Assembly (NCBI RefSeq): GCF_001698125.1
Contig: NZ_CP013854.1
Coordinates: 2,232,001 to 2,296,000 of the forward strand
Length of the DNA stretch: 64,000 bases
DNA from: Pseudonocardia sp. HH130630-07
GTDB lineage: Bacteria; Actinomycetota; Actinomycetes; Mycobacteriales; Pseudonocardiaceae
Reading direction: 5' to 3'
Below, in pieces: positions 16,896-25,364 of this stretch. Positions within the stretch are counted from its first letter, which is position 1. Each line of letters begins with the position of its first letter. The position numbers were made by a program, and so were the translations under genes. The notes under the pieces were generated by a model that did not search any database, was not told where the DNA came from, and was given only the letters and a program-made list of their open reading frames with translations.

Positions 16896-18887
16896 ATGAC
16901 GACACCGCGTCTGCTCTCCGAGCGCTACGAGCTGGGCGACCCGCTCGGCTACGGCGGCATGTCCGAGGTCCACCGCGGCCTCGACACCCGGCTGGGCCGG
17001 GACGTGGCGGTGAAGGTGCTGCGTGCCGACCTGGCCAGGGACCCGCAGTTCCAGCTGCGGTTCCGGCGGGAGGCGCAGAACTCGGCGTCGCTGAACCATC
17101 CCGCGATCGTCGCCGTGTACGACACCGGCGAGGTCGAGTCCGAGTTCGGGCCGCTGCCGTACATCGTCATGGAGTTCGTCGACGGCCAGACGCTGCGCGA
17201 GATCGTCAAGACGACCGGCCCGATGACCCAGCAGCGGGTCGTCGAGGTGATGGCCGACGTCTGCGCCGCACTCGACTTCTCGCACCGGCACGGGATCATC
17301 CACCGCGACGTCAAGCCGGCCAACGTCATGATCAACGGCGTCGGCGCGGTCAAGGTGATGGACTTCGGTATCGCCCGCGCACTGGGTGAGGGCCAGAACG
17401 TCACCCAGACCGCCGCGGTGATCGGTACCGCGCAGTACCTGTCCCCGGAGCAGGCCCGCGGCGAGGCCGTGGACGCCCGGTCGGACGTCTACGCCGCAGG
17501 CTGCGTCCTGTTCGAGCTGCTCACCGGGGAACCGCCGTTCACCGGCGACACCCCGGTCGCGGTCGCCTACCAGCACGTCCGGGAGGACCCCCGGGCCCCG
17601 TCGGAGCTGAACCCCTCGGTGCCGCCCGCGCTCGACGCCGTCGTCCTCAAGGCGCTGAGCAAGAACCCGGTCAACCGCTACCAGTCCTCCGCCGAGATGC
17701 GGGCGGACCTGGTCCGGGTGCGCAACGGCGAGCCGGTGCACGCCCCGCTGGTGATGAGCGACTACGAGCGCACCCAGATGATGGCGCACGACGACGCCAC
17801 CGCCGCGATGCCGACCCGCCGGATGGCCGGTCCGGCGACCGGCCGGCACGTCATGCCGCCCGAGCACGACGGGTACGACGAACCGCGGCGCGGCAACGGC
17901 AAGAAGATCGCGCTGTGGCTGATCGGCGTCGCCGTCCTCGGCCTGCTCGCCTTCGTCGGGTTCCAGGTCTTCTCGAACTCCTCACCGGCCCAGGTGTCGG
18001 TGCCGGACGTGCTCGGCCAGACCCCGGAGCAGGCCCGTCAGACGATCACCACCGCCGGGCTGCTGTTCGACCGGCAGGACCAGCCGTCGGAGGTCGGGCA
18101 GGTCGGTCAGATCGTCCGGACCGATCCCGGTGGCGGCAACCAGGTCGCCGAGAACAGCCGGGTGACGGTCTTCGTCGGTACCGGGCCCGCCGAGGTCACG
18201 GTGCCGTCGGTGGTCGGCAGCACCCCCGACGACGCCGAGCGCCAGCTCCGCGACGCGGGGCTGGCCGTCGGGAACCGCACCGAGCAGGAGACGGCGGACG
18301 CGGGCCAGGTCGGCAAGGTCATCCGGACCGACCCGGGCCCCGGCCAGCGGGTGCCCGGCAACTCCCCGGTCGCGCTGATCGTCGGCAAGGAGCAGACGAC
18401 GGTCCAGGTGCCGGACGTCAGCGGCCAGAGCGCCGAGCAGGCGGCGGCGACGCTGCGCAGCGCCGGTTTCAACTCGCTCAGCACGAGCGAGGTCGACGGC
18501 GGTGGATCGGCCGGCCAGGTGGTCGGGACCGACCCGGCGGCCGGCACCCGGGTGGCCCGGGACCAGACGATCACGATCCAGGTCAGCCGGGGTACCGGAT
18601 CCCAGGTCCCGAGCGTCGTCGGCCAGCGGATCAACGACGCGATCAGCACGCTGCGCGAGGCCGGGATCTCGTACACGACCCGGTCGGTCGAGGTCTCGGA
18701 CTCCTCGCAGAACGGCGTCGTGCTGAACCAGAGCCCCTCCGGCGGCTCGGAGCTGTCGGACGGCCAGAGCGTCTCGCTGACCGTCGGCCGGGCCTCCGGC
18801 TCCGGTGACGACGGCGGCAGCAGCGGCGGCCCGGGCGGCAGCGACTCCACCGACGAGCCCGGAAACAGCGGGTTCCCGTTCAACTGA
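16896..18887 (+). CDS. pknB: PknB, PASTA-domain Ser/Thr protein kinase
   Basis: A 663-residue kinase. Residues 10-275 carry GGMSEVHRG, VAVKVLRADLA, HRDVKPANVM, DFGIARA and TAQYLSPEQA. A transmembrane helix (ALWLIGVAVLGLLAFVGF near residue 345) precedes four PASTA repeats, each starting with a V-x-VP-x-V motif (VSVPDVLGQ, VTVPSVVGS, VQVPDVSGQ, SQVPSVVGQ). A Ser/Gly/Asp-rich tail ends the protein. PASTA domains sense muropeptides or lipid II; the kinase phosphorylates cell-wall, division and FHA proteins. ATG 16896. Confidence 0.97.
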   Translation: MTTPRLLSERYELGDPLGYGGMSEVHRGLDTRLGRDVAVKVLRADLARDPQFQLRFRREAQNSASLNHPAIVAVYDTGEVESEFGPLPYIVMEFVDGQTLREIVKTTGPMTQQRVVEVMADVCAALDFSHRHGIIHRDVKPANVMINGVGAVKVMDFGIARALGEGQNVTQTAAVIGTAQYLSPEQARGEAVDARSDVYAAGCVLFELLTGEPPFTGDTPVAVAYQHVREDPRAPSELNPSVPPALDAVVLKALSKNPVNRYQSSAEMRADLVRVRNGEPVHAPLVMSDYERTQMMAHDDATAAMPTRRMAGPATGRHVMPPEHDGYDEPRRGNGKKIALWLIGVAVLGLLAFVGFQVFSNSSPAQVSVPDVLGQTPEQARQTITTAGLLFDRQDQPSEVGQVGQIVRTDPGGGNQVAENSRVTVFVGTGPAEVTVPSVVGSTPDDAERQLRDAGLAVGNRTEQETADAGQVGKVIRTDPGPGQRVPGNSPVALIVGKEQTTVQVPDVSGQSAEQAAATLRSAGFNSLSTSEVDGGGSAGQVVGTDPAAGTRVARDQTITIQVSRGTGSQVPSVVGQRINDAISTLREAGISYTTRSVEVSDSSQNGVVLNQSPSGGSELSDGQSVSLTVGRASGSGDDGGSSGGPGGSDSTDEPGNSGFPFN

Positions 18888-18904
18888 TCAGGGAGGATGA
18901 GGGC

Positions 18905-19540
18905 GTGCGCGTACTCGTCGTCGACAACTACGACAGCTTCGTCTACAACCTGGTCCAGTACCTCGCCCAGCTCGGCGCCGAGCCGGTCGTCCGCCGCAAC
19001 GACGAGGTCGAGCTCGACGAGCTCGACGACGTCGCCGCCGTGCTCGTCAGTCCCGGCCCCGGGACCCCGGAGCGGGCGGGGCGCAGCGTCGAGGTGATCC
19101 GGCGGGCCGCCGCGACCGAGAAGCCCCTCCTGGGCGTCTGTCTCGGCCACCAGGCCCTCGCGACCGCCTGGGGCGGGGTCGTGGAGCGGGCCCCCGAGCT
19201 GCTGCACGGGAAGACCTCCCAGGTGTTCCACGACGAGTCCGGCGTGCTCGCCGGGCTGCCGTCGCCGTTCACCGCGACCCGGTACCACTCGCTGACGATC
19301 GCCCCGGACGGTCTGCCCGCCGAGCTGGAGGTCACCGGGCGCACCGAGACCGGCCTGATCATGGCGGTGCAGCACCGGGAGCTGCCGATCGCCGGGGTGC
19401 AGTTCCACCCCGAGTCGGTGCTCACCGAGGGCGGGCACCGGATGCTGGCGAACTGGCTCCGCGCGGCCGGTGCGGCGGTGCCCGAGCCGCTCGTCGAGGA
19501 GCTGTCCGACCAGATGCGGGCCCTCGTCGCCGGCGTGTGA
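18905..19540 (+). CDS. trpG: Class I glutamine amidotransferase, aminodeoxychorismate/anthranilate synthase component II
   Basis: A 211-residue amidotransferase starting at GTG 18905. It begins VLVVDNYDSFVYNLVQYL, has LVSPGPGTPERAG, the nucleophile loop GVCLGHQ (Cys about residue 79) and the late catalytic His-x-Glu in GVQFHPESVLTEGG near residue 170. It supplies ammonia from glutamine to a PabB or TrpE partner encoded elsewhere. Genes here directly after pknB are annotated trpG or pabA in mycobacteria; sequence alone does not decide. It lies 17 bp after the pknB stop and is probably co-transcribed. Confidence 0.93.
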   Translation: MRVLVVDNYDSFVYNLVQYLAQLGAEPVVRRNDEVELDELDDVAAVLVSPGPGTPERAGRSVEVIRRAAATEKPLLGVCLGHQALATAWGGVVERAPELLHGKTSQVFHDESGVLAGLPSPFTATRYHSLTIAPDGLPAELEVTGRTETGLIMAVQHRELPIAGVQFHPESVLTEGGHRMLANWLRAAGAAVPEPLVEELSDQMRALVAGV

Positions 19541-19712
19541 CGCCGGTCGTTTCCGCCGTGTGACGCAACAGGGCGCGCATCCGCGCTACCGTGGTGGGTG
19601 GATCCGTCCGGGTCGCCCGCTCCCGCGATGCGCGCCCCGTCGCAGGTCCCGCCCCCGGCCGGCGCACCGGCCGGACCCCGTGTCCGCAGCGACAGCCGAT
19701 GAGGTCCGACAG

Positions 19713-19973
19713 ATGCCCAAGTCGAAGGTCCGCAAGAAGGCGGCCTACACCCCACCACCGGTGAGCCGCACCCCGCAGAAGATCGCCGGGCCGACGCATC
19801 CCGCCTACATCGCGGTGATGGTCGCCATGTGGGTCCTGGGGCTGGGCTGGCTCGTCGTGAACTATCTCGCCGGGCCGTCGATCCCGTTCATGGCCGCGCT
19901 CCAGAACGGGAACTTCATCGTCGGATTCTCACTCATCGTGATCGGCCTGCTCATGACGATGAGATGGCGCTGA
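19713..19973 (+). CDS. crgA: CrgA, septation inhibitor / divisome membrane protein
   Basis: An 86-residue protein: a basic N-terminus (MPKSKVRKKAAYTPPP) followed by two transmembrane helices (YIAVMVAMWVLGLGWLVVNY and FIVGFSLIVIGLLMTM) and a short polar tail ending MRWR. This is the conserved actinobacterial CrgA, which interacts with FtsZ, FtsQ and septal PBPs and coordinates septation. ATG 19713. It keeps its usual place between trpG and the PH-like membrane gene. Confidence 0.95.
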   Translation: MPKSKVRKKAAYTPPPVSRTPQKIAGPTHPAYIAVMVAMWVLGLGWLVVNYLAGPSIPFMAALQNGNFIVGFSLIVIGLLMTMRWR

Positions 19974-20008
19974 CCAGCTGAAACACATGAGAGTGAGTTA
20001 TCCTCACT

Positions 20009-20494
20009 GTGGATGGAAGCTGTGGACAACCGGTGCCGAGCACGCTGGGTGATCACAATGGACGGCACTCCTGGTCCACACCGGCCGGTGCCGTCGTCGC
20101 GCTGTGGGTGCTCGCCGTCGTCGCGGTCGGGTGGCTGGTGGCACTGGTCCTGACCGGCGCCGATCCGGCCGGTCGGCTGATCGCCGGTGCGGCCGCGCTG
20201 GGGCTGGGACTGGCCGCGGCGTCGGGCACCAGGGCCCGGCCGCGGCTGGAGGCCGGGCCGGACGGGCTGACCGTCCGCCGGCTCACCTGGACCCGGCACG
20301 CGCCCTGGTCCCGGGTCGACGAGGTCCGGGTGCTGCACACCCGTCGCCTCGGGCGCAGCTCCACGCTGCTGGAGCTGGACCTGCGCGACGTCGACGGCGG
20401 CGAGCGACTGGTGATCCTGGGGCGCCCGGAGCTGGGCGCGGACCCGGACGAGGTCGCCGAGGTCCTGGCCGGGCTCCGCCCGGCACCGCGCTGA
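20009..20494 (+). CDS. PH-domain-like membrane protein (mycobacterial Rv0010c position)
   Basis: A 161-residue protein with two hydrophobic helices (GAVVALWVLAVVAVGWLVAL near residue 27 and LIAGAAALGLGLAAA near residue 55). A small bacterial PH-like (bPH) domain follows (GLTVRRLTWTRHAPWSRVDEV, then LLELDL and ERLVILGRPELGADPDEVAEVL). It has the position of mycobacterial Rv0010c. Function is unknown. The start region contains TGTGGACAA, the reverse complement of the actinobacterial DnaA-box consensus, inside codons 5-7. Which near-start GTG is used is not certain. Confidence 0.75.
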   Translation: MDGSCGQPVPSTLGDHNGRHSWSTPAGAVVALWVLAVVAVGWLVALVLTGADPAGRLIAGAAALGLGLAAASGTRARPRLEAGPDGLTVRRLTWTRHAPWSRVDEVRVLHTRRLGRSSTLLELDLRDVDGGERLVILGRPELGADPDEVAEVLAGLRPAPR

Positions 20495-20575
20495 CCGTGC
20501 AGGAGAAGGCCCCGCAGCGGGACCGGAGCCCGCGCGCCGTGGCGGGCACGGAGCCGCCGCCAGTCGGCGGGCGAG

Positions 20576-20616
20576 GGTCCGGCGCCGGCGCCGCACGGCG
20601 GGCCGGGCGCCGGACC
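20576..20616. terminator. Stem-loop between convergent genes
   Basis: GGTCCGGCGCC and GGCGCCGGACC form a perfect 11-bp stem around a GC-rich 19-nt loop. It lies immediately beyond the rhomboid stop (20617-20619) and downstream of the PH-like gene, so it can serve both. No U-tract is present, as is common in actinobacteria. Confidence 0.65.
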
Positions 20617-21657
20617 TCAGAGCAGGGCGGCCACCCCGGCACCGATCAGCGCCAGTGCGACCAGCGCACCCCCGGCGATCACGGCGACCTGCACCTGCTG
20701 CCGGTTCCGCGACCCCGCGCCGAGGTAGACGAGCGCGGCGGTGACGGCGGCCCCGAACACGAGTCCGCCCAGGTGCCCCTGCCAGGAGATACCGGACAGG
20801 GTGAAGCTGATGACCACGTTCACCGCGATCACGCCGACCACCTGGCCGACCGGCAGCCGTAGCCGGCGCAGCAGCACGAACAGCGCGCCCATCATGCCGA
20901 ACACGGCCCCGGACGCCCCGGCGGTCGGGGACACCGGGCTGCTGAGGAGCATCACCGCGGCCGAGCCGCCGAGCAGCGAGACGCCGTAGACGGCGACGAA
21001 CCGGCCCCGGCCCAGCACCGTCTCGACCTCGCGGCCGATCACCCACAGGGCGAACATGTTGAACGCCAGGTGCAGCGGGCCGATGTGCAGGAAGCCGGAC
21101 GTCACGATCCGCCAGTACTCGCCGTCGGCGACGGCGAGCGGCACCAGTGCACCCAGGTCGAACAGCGGGGACAGGAAGTTGCGGTTGAGGCTGCCCGCCG
21201 TGAACACGGTGAGCACGAAGATCGCCACGTTGACGACGATCAGCGCGGGCACGACCACCGGACGCCCGGCCCGGCTCGCGCCGGCCACGTTGCGCCAGCG
21301 CGGTTGCGCCCGTGCGGACTCCGCGAGGCAGTCCACGCAGTGCTGACCCACCGAGGCGGGCCGCAGGCACTCCGGGCAGGCCGGACGGTCGCAGCGGGTG
21401 CAGGCGAGTCCGGTCGGCCGGTCCGGGTGCCGGACGCAGACGCGTCCGCCACCACCCCCGGCGGGCGGCCCGCCCGCGGACGGCGGCGGCGATCCCGGCG
21501 CACCCTGCCACGACGGCGGGTACGACGCGGGCGCGCCGTACGGATGACCGGGACCGGACGGCGGCGGGTACGGCGACCCGCCGGTGCCGTCGGCTCCCGG
21601 CGTGCCGGAGGGTCCCGGGGACGCTCCGGCCGATGGGTGTTCTGGTCGTTCGGTCAG
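20617..21657 (-). CDS. Rhomboid-family intramembrane serine protease with N-terminal zinc-ribbon, probable CTG start
   Basis: The core (to GTG 21351, 244 residues) has six membrane helices, nucleophile TAGASGAVFG and catalytic histidine SWQGHLGG. The open frame continues upstream through a Pro/Gly/Tyr-rich segment and a cysteine cluster typical of actinobacterial rhomboids (CVRHPDRPTGLACTRC, then CPECLRPASVGQHCVDC). Starting at GTG 21351 would cut this cluster in half. No ATG, GTG or TTG exists in frame upstream before the stop. CTG at 21655-21657, 7 bp after the ppiA stop and behind GGAG, gives 346 residues and is the most likely start. Confidence 0.8.
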   Translation of the reverse strand: MTERPEHPSAGASPGPSGTPGADGTGGSPYPPPSGPGHPYGAPASYPPSWQGAPGSPPPSAGGPPAGGGGGRVCVRHPDRPTGLACTRCDRPACPECLRPASVGQHCVDCLAESARAQPRWRNVAGASRAGRPVVVPALIVVNVAIFVLTVFTAGSLNRNFLSPLFDLGALVPLAVADGEYWRIVTSGFLHIGPLHLAFNMFALWVIGREVETVLGRGRFVAVYGVSLLGGSAAVMLLSSPVSPTAGASGAVFGMMGALFVLLRRLRLPVGQVVGVIAVNVVISFTLSGISWQGHLGGLVFGAAVTAALVYLGAGSRNRQQVQVAVIAGGALVALALIGAGVAALL

Positions 21658-21664
21658 GGCGGGT

Positions 21665-22210
21665 TCAGCTCCGCTCGATCTCGACCTTCTCGATGACCAC
21701 GTCGTTCAGCGGACGGTCCGCCTGACCGGTGGTCGTGCTCCCGATGCCGTCGACGACGGCCCGCGACTCGGCGTCCGCCACCTCACCGAAGATGGTGTGG
21801 CGCCGGTTGAGGTGCGGGGTCGGGCCCACGGTGATGAAGAACTGCGACCCGTTGGTGCCGGGGCCGGCGTTCGCCATCGCGAGCAGGTAGGGCCGGTCGA
21901 ACTTGAGGTCCGGGTGGAACTCGTCGCCGAACTGGTAGCCGGGGCCACCACGACCGGTTCCGGTCGGGTCGCCGCCCTGGATCATGAAGCCGCTGATCAC
22001 ACGATGGAAGATCGAGCCGTCGTAGAACGGACCGGTGTCGCCACCGCTCGCGTTCGGCCCCGTGTAGTCCTTCGAGCCCTCGGCGAGGCCCACGAAGTTC
22101 GCCACCGTCTTCGGGGCGTGGTCGCCGAACAGCTCGACCCGGATGTCGCCCTCGTTCGTGTGCAGGACGGCCGTCGTCTTGGCGTTTCCTGGTTCCGTCA
22201 CGGCTACCAT
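21665..22210 (-). CDS. ppiA: Cyclophilin-type peptidyl-prolyl cis-trans isomerase
   Basis: A 181-residue cyclophilin: [20 protein letters not shown] and [21 protein letters not shown] include the active-site [14 protein letters not shown], Gln and Phe residues of the family. It has no signal peptide, so it is cytoplasmic. ATG 22210 gives [11 protein letters not shown]; in-frame codons further upstream run antisense through the cwsA-like gene and are not used. It is divergent from the cwsA-position gene, with 43 bp between starts, and followed at 7 bp by the rhomboid gene. This matches mycobacterial Rv0009. Confidence 0.95.
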   Translation of the reverse strand: MVAVTEPGNAKTTAVLHTNEGDIRVELFGDHAPKTVANFVGLAEGSKDYTGPNASGGDTGPFYDGSIFHRVISGFMIQGGDPTGTGRGGPGYQFGDEFHPDLKFDRPYLLAMANAGPGTNGSQFFITVGPTPHLNRRHTIFGEVADAESRAVVDGIGSTTTGQADRPLNDVVIEKVEIERS

Positions 22211-22253
22211 CGTGCCAGTACGCAGCCGTATCCGTGGGAAGCAGGTCCGGAAC

Positions 22254-22658
22254 ATGAGCACCGACCGCAAGCGGGCGAAGGCCCGCAAGGACGCCGCCGA
22301 GGCCGTGCACACGCTCGCCGACGCCGGCCGGATCGCGAGCGGCGCCGCCGTCTCGTCGGTCTCCGAGGCGGTGTCCGGAGCGGTGTCCGACCTGTCCGGC
22401 ACCGTCTCGCACCAGGTGGAGGACGCCAGGAAGGCCCTCGCCGCGGCCATCGACCCGGTCCCGGTGCGGACCCGGCGGGCGCCGTGGATCATCGCCGTCG
22501 TCGTGCTGACCGGGCTGGCCGCCTACGCCTGGGCCAAGCTCCTGCGCCGGGAGGGCGAGATCGACCCGGGCACCCCGGTCCCGGTCACGCCGCCGTCGAA
22601 CCAGCAGCTCCACGGCAAGCCGATCGGGCAGGGCCCCGGGCAGGCCACCGCGGGCTGA
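22254..22658 (+). CDS. Small membrane protein at the cwsA position
   Basis: A 134-residue protein: a basic, Ala-rich helical N-terminal half ([20 protein letters not shown] to [14 protein letters not shown]), one transmembrane helix ([20 protein letters not shown], residues about 80-99) and a Pro-rich tail. It sits divergent to ppiA exactly where mycobacteria carry Rv0008c/CwsA, a membrane protein that interacts with CrgA and Wag31. Sequence identity to CwsA is not obvious by eye, so the assignment rests on position, size and topology. ATG 22254. Confidence 0.65.
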   Translation: MSTDRKRAKARKDAAEAVHTLADAGRIASGAAVSSVSEAVSGAVSDLSGTVSHQVEDARKALAAAIDPVPVRTRRAPWIIAVVVLTGLAAYAWAKLLRREGEIDPGTPVPVTPPSNQQLHGKPIGQGPGQATAG

Positions 22659-22671
22659 CGCAACCGAGGGC

Positions 22672-23820
22672 TCAGCCGAGCACACCGCGCAGGAACCCGG
22701 TCACGGCGGCCTCGTAGCCGTCCGGATCGGCGTTCCAGCTGGCGGTGTGCTCGGTACCGGCCGTCTCCCGGTAGGTCACCGGCCAGTCCAGGGCCGGCGC
22801 GGCCACCGCCAGGTCCCGGCTCAGCGAGACCGGGACCGCGGAGTCGGCGTCGCTGTGCAGGACGAGGGTCGGCGGCCGCACCGCGGGCGGGTTCCGGACC
22901 AGGTCGAAGCGGTCCAGGTCGATCCCGATCCGGTGCTCGGTGAACCGGGCCGCCACCCCCGCCAGGGACGGCGGCAGCGCCCGGTTGCGGGCCTGCCGGC
23001 GCAGGGTGCGGCGCCAGTCGAGCAGCGGCGCGTCCCAGACGACGGCCGCGACCCGGTCCGCCGTCGCGGCGCGGTCGAGGAAGGCCCCGCCGAGCGCCGC
23101 GCCCATCGACCAGCCGACCAGCACCAATCGCCGGGCGCCGCGGTCGATCGCCCAGGCCGCTGCGGCGGCCACGTCCCGCCACTCGTGGTCCCCCAGATGG
23201 GAACGGCCGTCCGGCGGGTCCGGCGCGTCTCCGTCGCCCCGGTAGCTCAGCACGACCGACGTCAGACCGGCGGCGTGCAGCGCGGGCAGCATCCGCAGCG
23301 CCTCCCGCCGGGCACCACCCCGGCCGTGGACGCACAGCGCCCAGGTCGACCCGTCCGCCCCGGCCGGGGGATCGACCAGCCAGGCCGGGGCCGGCCCCAG
23401 CTCGGTGGGGATCCCGACCGTCCGGAAACGCAGGCCCCGGGCCGCCGGATCGGGATCGAACGGCCCGGCGTCGAGCACGGCGGGGCCGAGGGCCGGGACG
23501 GGTCCGGGCCGCAGTTCGCGGACCACCCGGCGGCGGCGCCGTTCCAGGACCGGTCCGACGACGCTCAGCCCGGCCGCGGTCCGCACCCCCCAGACGCCCG
23601 GCTGGACGGCGGCACGGGTCGCCGCCAGCTCGACGGTCCCGTCCCCGACGGCGAGCACGCGCTCGGGGAGGTTCCCGGCCGGCACCGGGTGCAGCAGCAC
23701 GGTCGAGTAGTGCCAGCAGACCATCACGGCTCCGCCGGCGCTCCCGGCCGCACCGGCCAGGACACCGGCGGTCGCGTAGCCGGCGACGAGCCGGGCGGAC
23801 GGGGACATCGCGACGGGCAC
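22672..23820 (-). CDS. Alpha/beta hydrolase with N-terminal membrane segment
   Basis: A 382-residue protein. The nucleophile elbow is VLVGWSMGAALGG (Ser near residue 254), the oxyanion region is LCVHGRGGARREALR and the late region holds LVLHSDADSAVP and GTEHTASW with candidate Asp and His. A hydrophobic N-terminal segment (YATAGVLAGAAGSAGGAVMV) suggests membrane anchoring or export. A polar 120-residue region precedes the hydrolase domain. GTG 23820 has AGGA 7 bp upstream. It converges with the cwsA-position gene, 13 bp apart. The substrate is unknown; an esterase or peptidase activity is plausible. Confidence 0.8.
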   Translation of the reverse strand: MPVAMSPSARLVAGYATAGVLAGAAGSAGGAVMVCWHYSTVLLHPVPAGNLPERVLAVGDGTVELAATRAAVQPGVWGVRTAAGLSVVGPVLERRRRRVVRELRPGPVPALGPAVLDAGPFDPDPAARGLRFRTVGIPTELGPAPAWLVDPPAGADGSTWALCVHGRGGARREALRMLPALHAAGLTSVVLSYRGDGDAPDPPDGRSHLGDHEWRDVAAAAAWAIDRGARRLVLVGWSMGAALGGAFLDRAATADRVAAVVWDAPLLDWRRTLRRQARNRALPPSLAGVAARFTEHRIGIDLDRFDLVRNPPAVRPPTLVLHSDADSAVPVSLSRDLAVAAPALDWPVTYRETAGTEHTASWNADPDGYEAAVTGFLRGVLG

Positions 23821-24070
23821 GGGCCCATCCTGCTCCCCCGGCCGACGCCCGACGCGAACGACACGATCATGAACGGTCCGTCACCGCAGCATCGCCGGTC
23901 ATGCACGTCGAGCGAAGGTTGCCACTCGTTCGGGTGAAACCCTTATCAAGATCACTTCGTAGCGCAACCGTCCGTGCGCGGTTTCGTTGTGCCGTCCGAG
24001 GGACGACGTGGATCGCACGCCGTCCCTCACGCTCCCCGAATACCCCCCATCAGTTGGAAAGGACGCGCGA

Positions 24071-24613
24071 ATGAACTCGCTCGCCCGCAACGCGCTCCGG
24101 CTCTCCCTGGCCGGCGCGGGAATCGCCGTGCTGGGTGCCGGTGCCGTCGGCCAGGCGTCGGCCGCCGAACTGCCGGAGCTCGACGACACCCTCGACACCT
24201 CGTCGGTCACCGACACGCAGGACGCCGTGGACACCGACGACCTCCAGATCGGCTCGTTCAGCCAGATCGAGGCCCCCGAGGTCGCCTCCTCCGAGCTGCC
24301 GGAGTTCTCCTCCGACTCGCTCGCCGACCTGCTGCCGACCGACGACGCGGCCACGGACGACGTGCTGCCCGGCGGCGACCACCAGGCGGCCGACGACTCC
24401 GGCGACTCGGACGACTCGGACGACTCCGACGAGGACCGCTCCGGCTCCTCCTCCGACGAGGGCTCCTCCACGCTCGACGGGCTCCCCACCGACGAGCTGT
24501 CCACCGACTCGCTCTCCGCGGACGCGCTGCCGCTGGACTCGGCCACCGAGGCCCTGCCCGTCCTGGACATCCCGGAGGTCATGTACCTCGAGGCACCCGG
24601 CGTCAGCCTCTGA
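24071..24613 (+). CDS. Secreted acidic Asp/Ser-rich protein of unknown function
   Basis: A 180-residue protein with a clear signal peptide: NALRLSLAGAGIAVLGAGAV with a likely cut after GQASA. The mature part is strongly acidic and built from short Asp/Ser/Leu/Pro units (LPELDDTLDTSSV, LPEFSSDSLADLLPTDD), then a Ser-Asp run (DDSGDSDDSDDSDEDRSGSS, residues about 108-127) and more LSTDSL-type units. No domain is recognised. Gene start ATG 24071 follows GGAAAGGACG. The 250-bp upstream region has a hairpin at 23998-24028 (GAGGGACG/CGTCCCTC). A calcium-binding or cell-surface spacer role is only a guess. Confidence 0.75.
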   Translation: MNSLARNALRLSLAGAGIAVLGAGAVGQASAAELPELDDTLDTSSVTDTQDAVDTDDLQIGSFSQIEAPEVASSELPEFSSDSLADLLPTDDAATDDVLPGGDHQAADDSGDSDDSDDSDEDRSGSSSDEGSSTLDGLPTDELSTDSLSADALPLDSATEALPVLDIPEVMYLEAPGVSL

Positions 24614-24734
24614 CCGTCGGCGTCTCGAACGTCGGTCGCCGGGCTCCCCGACCGGCACCCCAACGGCCGCCCGTCCCGATCCGCCCGTCCGCACCGGGCG
24701 CGGTCCGGGGCGGGCGGCCGTCCCCGTCCCGGGG

Positions 24735-25304
24735 TCAGTACCGGCCGTGGCGCCAGGTGGGCGGCGGTGCCGGGGCCACCGGCGCGCGCACGATCAGCTC
24801 GTACCGGGCGAAGCCGCCGCCGTCGTCCTGGACCCGGTGGGTGAACCGGAAGCCGGCCCGCCGCGCCACCCCGATCGACGCCGTGTTGGCCGGGTCCACG
24901 TCGATCGAGATCAGCTGCACGTCGCCCCGTTCCCCCAGGTAGCGCGACGCCAGCCGGACGGCGCGGGTCGCGAGACCGCGTCGCCGGAACGCCGGGTAGA
25001 TCCCGTAGGCCAGGGCGGCCCGGCGGCCGGCGTGGTCGAGATCGACGTCGATGGTGCCGGCGAGCACCGCCCCGTCCTCGACGCGGATGCCGAAGCTGAG
25101 CTTCGGGCCGCCGTCGGCCCAGCGCTCGATCGCCCGGCGCACGTGCGCGCGGACGGTGGCGAGCGTGCCCGGTCCACCGTTCAGCCAGCGCACCAGCTCG
25201 GCGTCCTCCCCGGCGAGGTGCGGTTCCACGTCGTCCCACCCGAGCGGGCTGAGAACGACCACGCCGTCCACCAGCGTGTGGGAGGGCCTGGGCACGACGT
25301 CCAT
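24735..25304 (-). CDS. GNAT-family N-acetyltransferase (RimJ/RimL type)
   Basis: A 189-residue acetyltransferase. The acetyl-CoA loop is YPAFRRRGLATRAVRLASRYL (RRRGLA, residues about 110-130), preceded by AALAYGI and followed by VDPANTASIGVARRAGFRF, the RimJ/RimL signature. It probably acetylates an amine or protein N-terminus; the target is unknown. ATG 25304. It stands alone between the secreted acidic protein and the RibD-like gene. Confidence 0.85.
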   Translation of the reverse strand: MDVVPRPSHTLVDGVVVLSPLGWDDVEPHLAGEDAELVRWLNGGPGTLATVRAHVRRAIERWADGGPKLSFGIRVEDGAVLAGTIDVDLDHAGRRAALAYGIYPAFRRRGLATRAVRLASRYLGERGDVQLISIDVDPANTASIGVARRAGFRFTHRVQDDGGGFARYELIVRAPVAPAPPPTWRHGRY

Positions 25305-25364
25305 CCTGCCGCACCCGTCGCCGTACGTGACCGGGCCCTGCCCCAGGATGATTCGGCTGCGGGA

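Noticed and set aside
20009..20040. TGTGGACAA near the PH-like gene start as part of a replication origin
   Set aside because: It is a single exact DnaA box with only one weak neighbour; no AT-rich region or box cluster is present, so oriC is not supported here.
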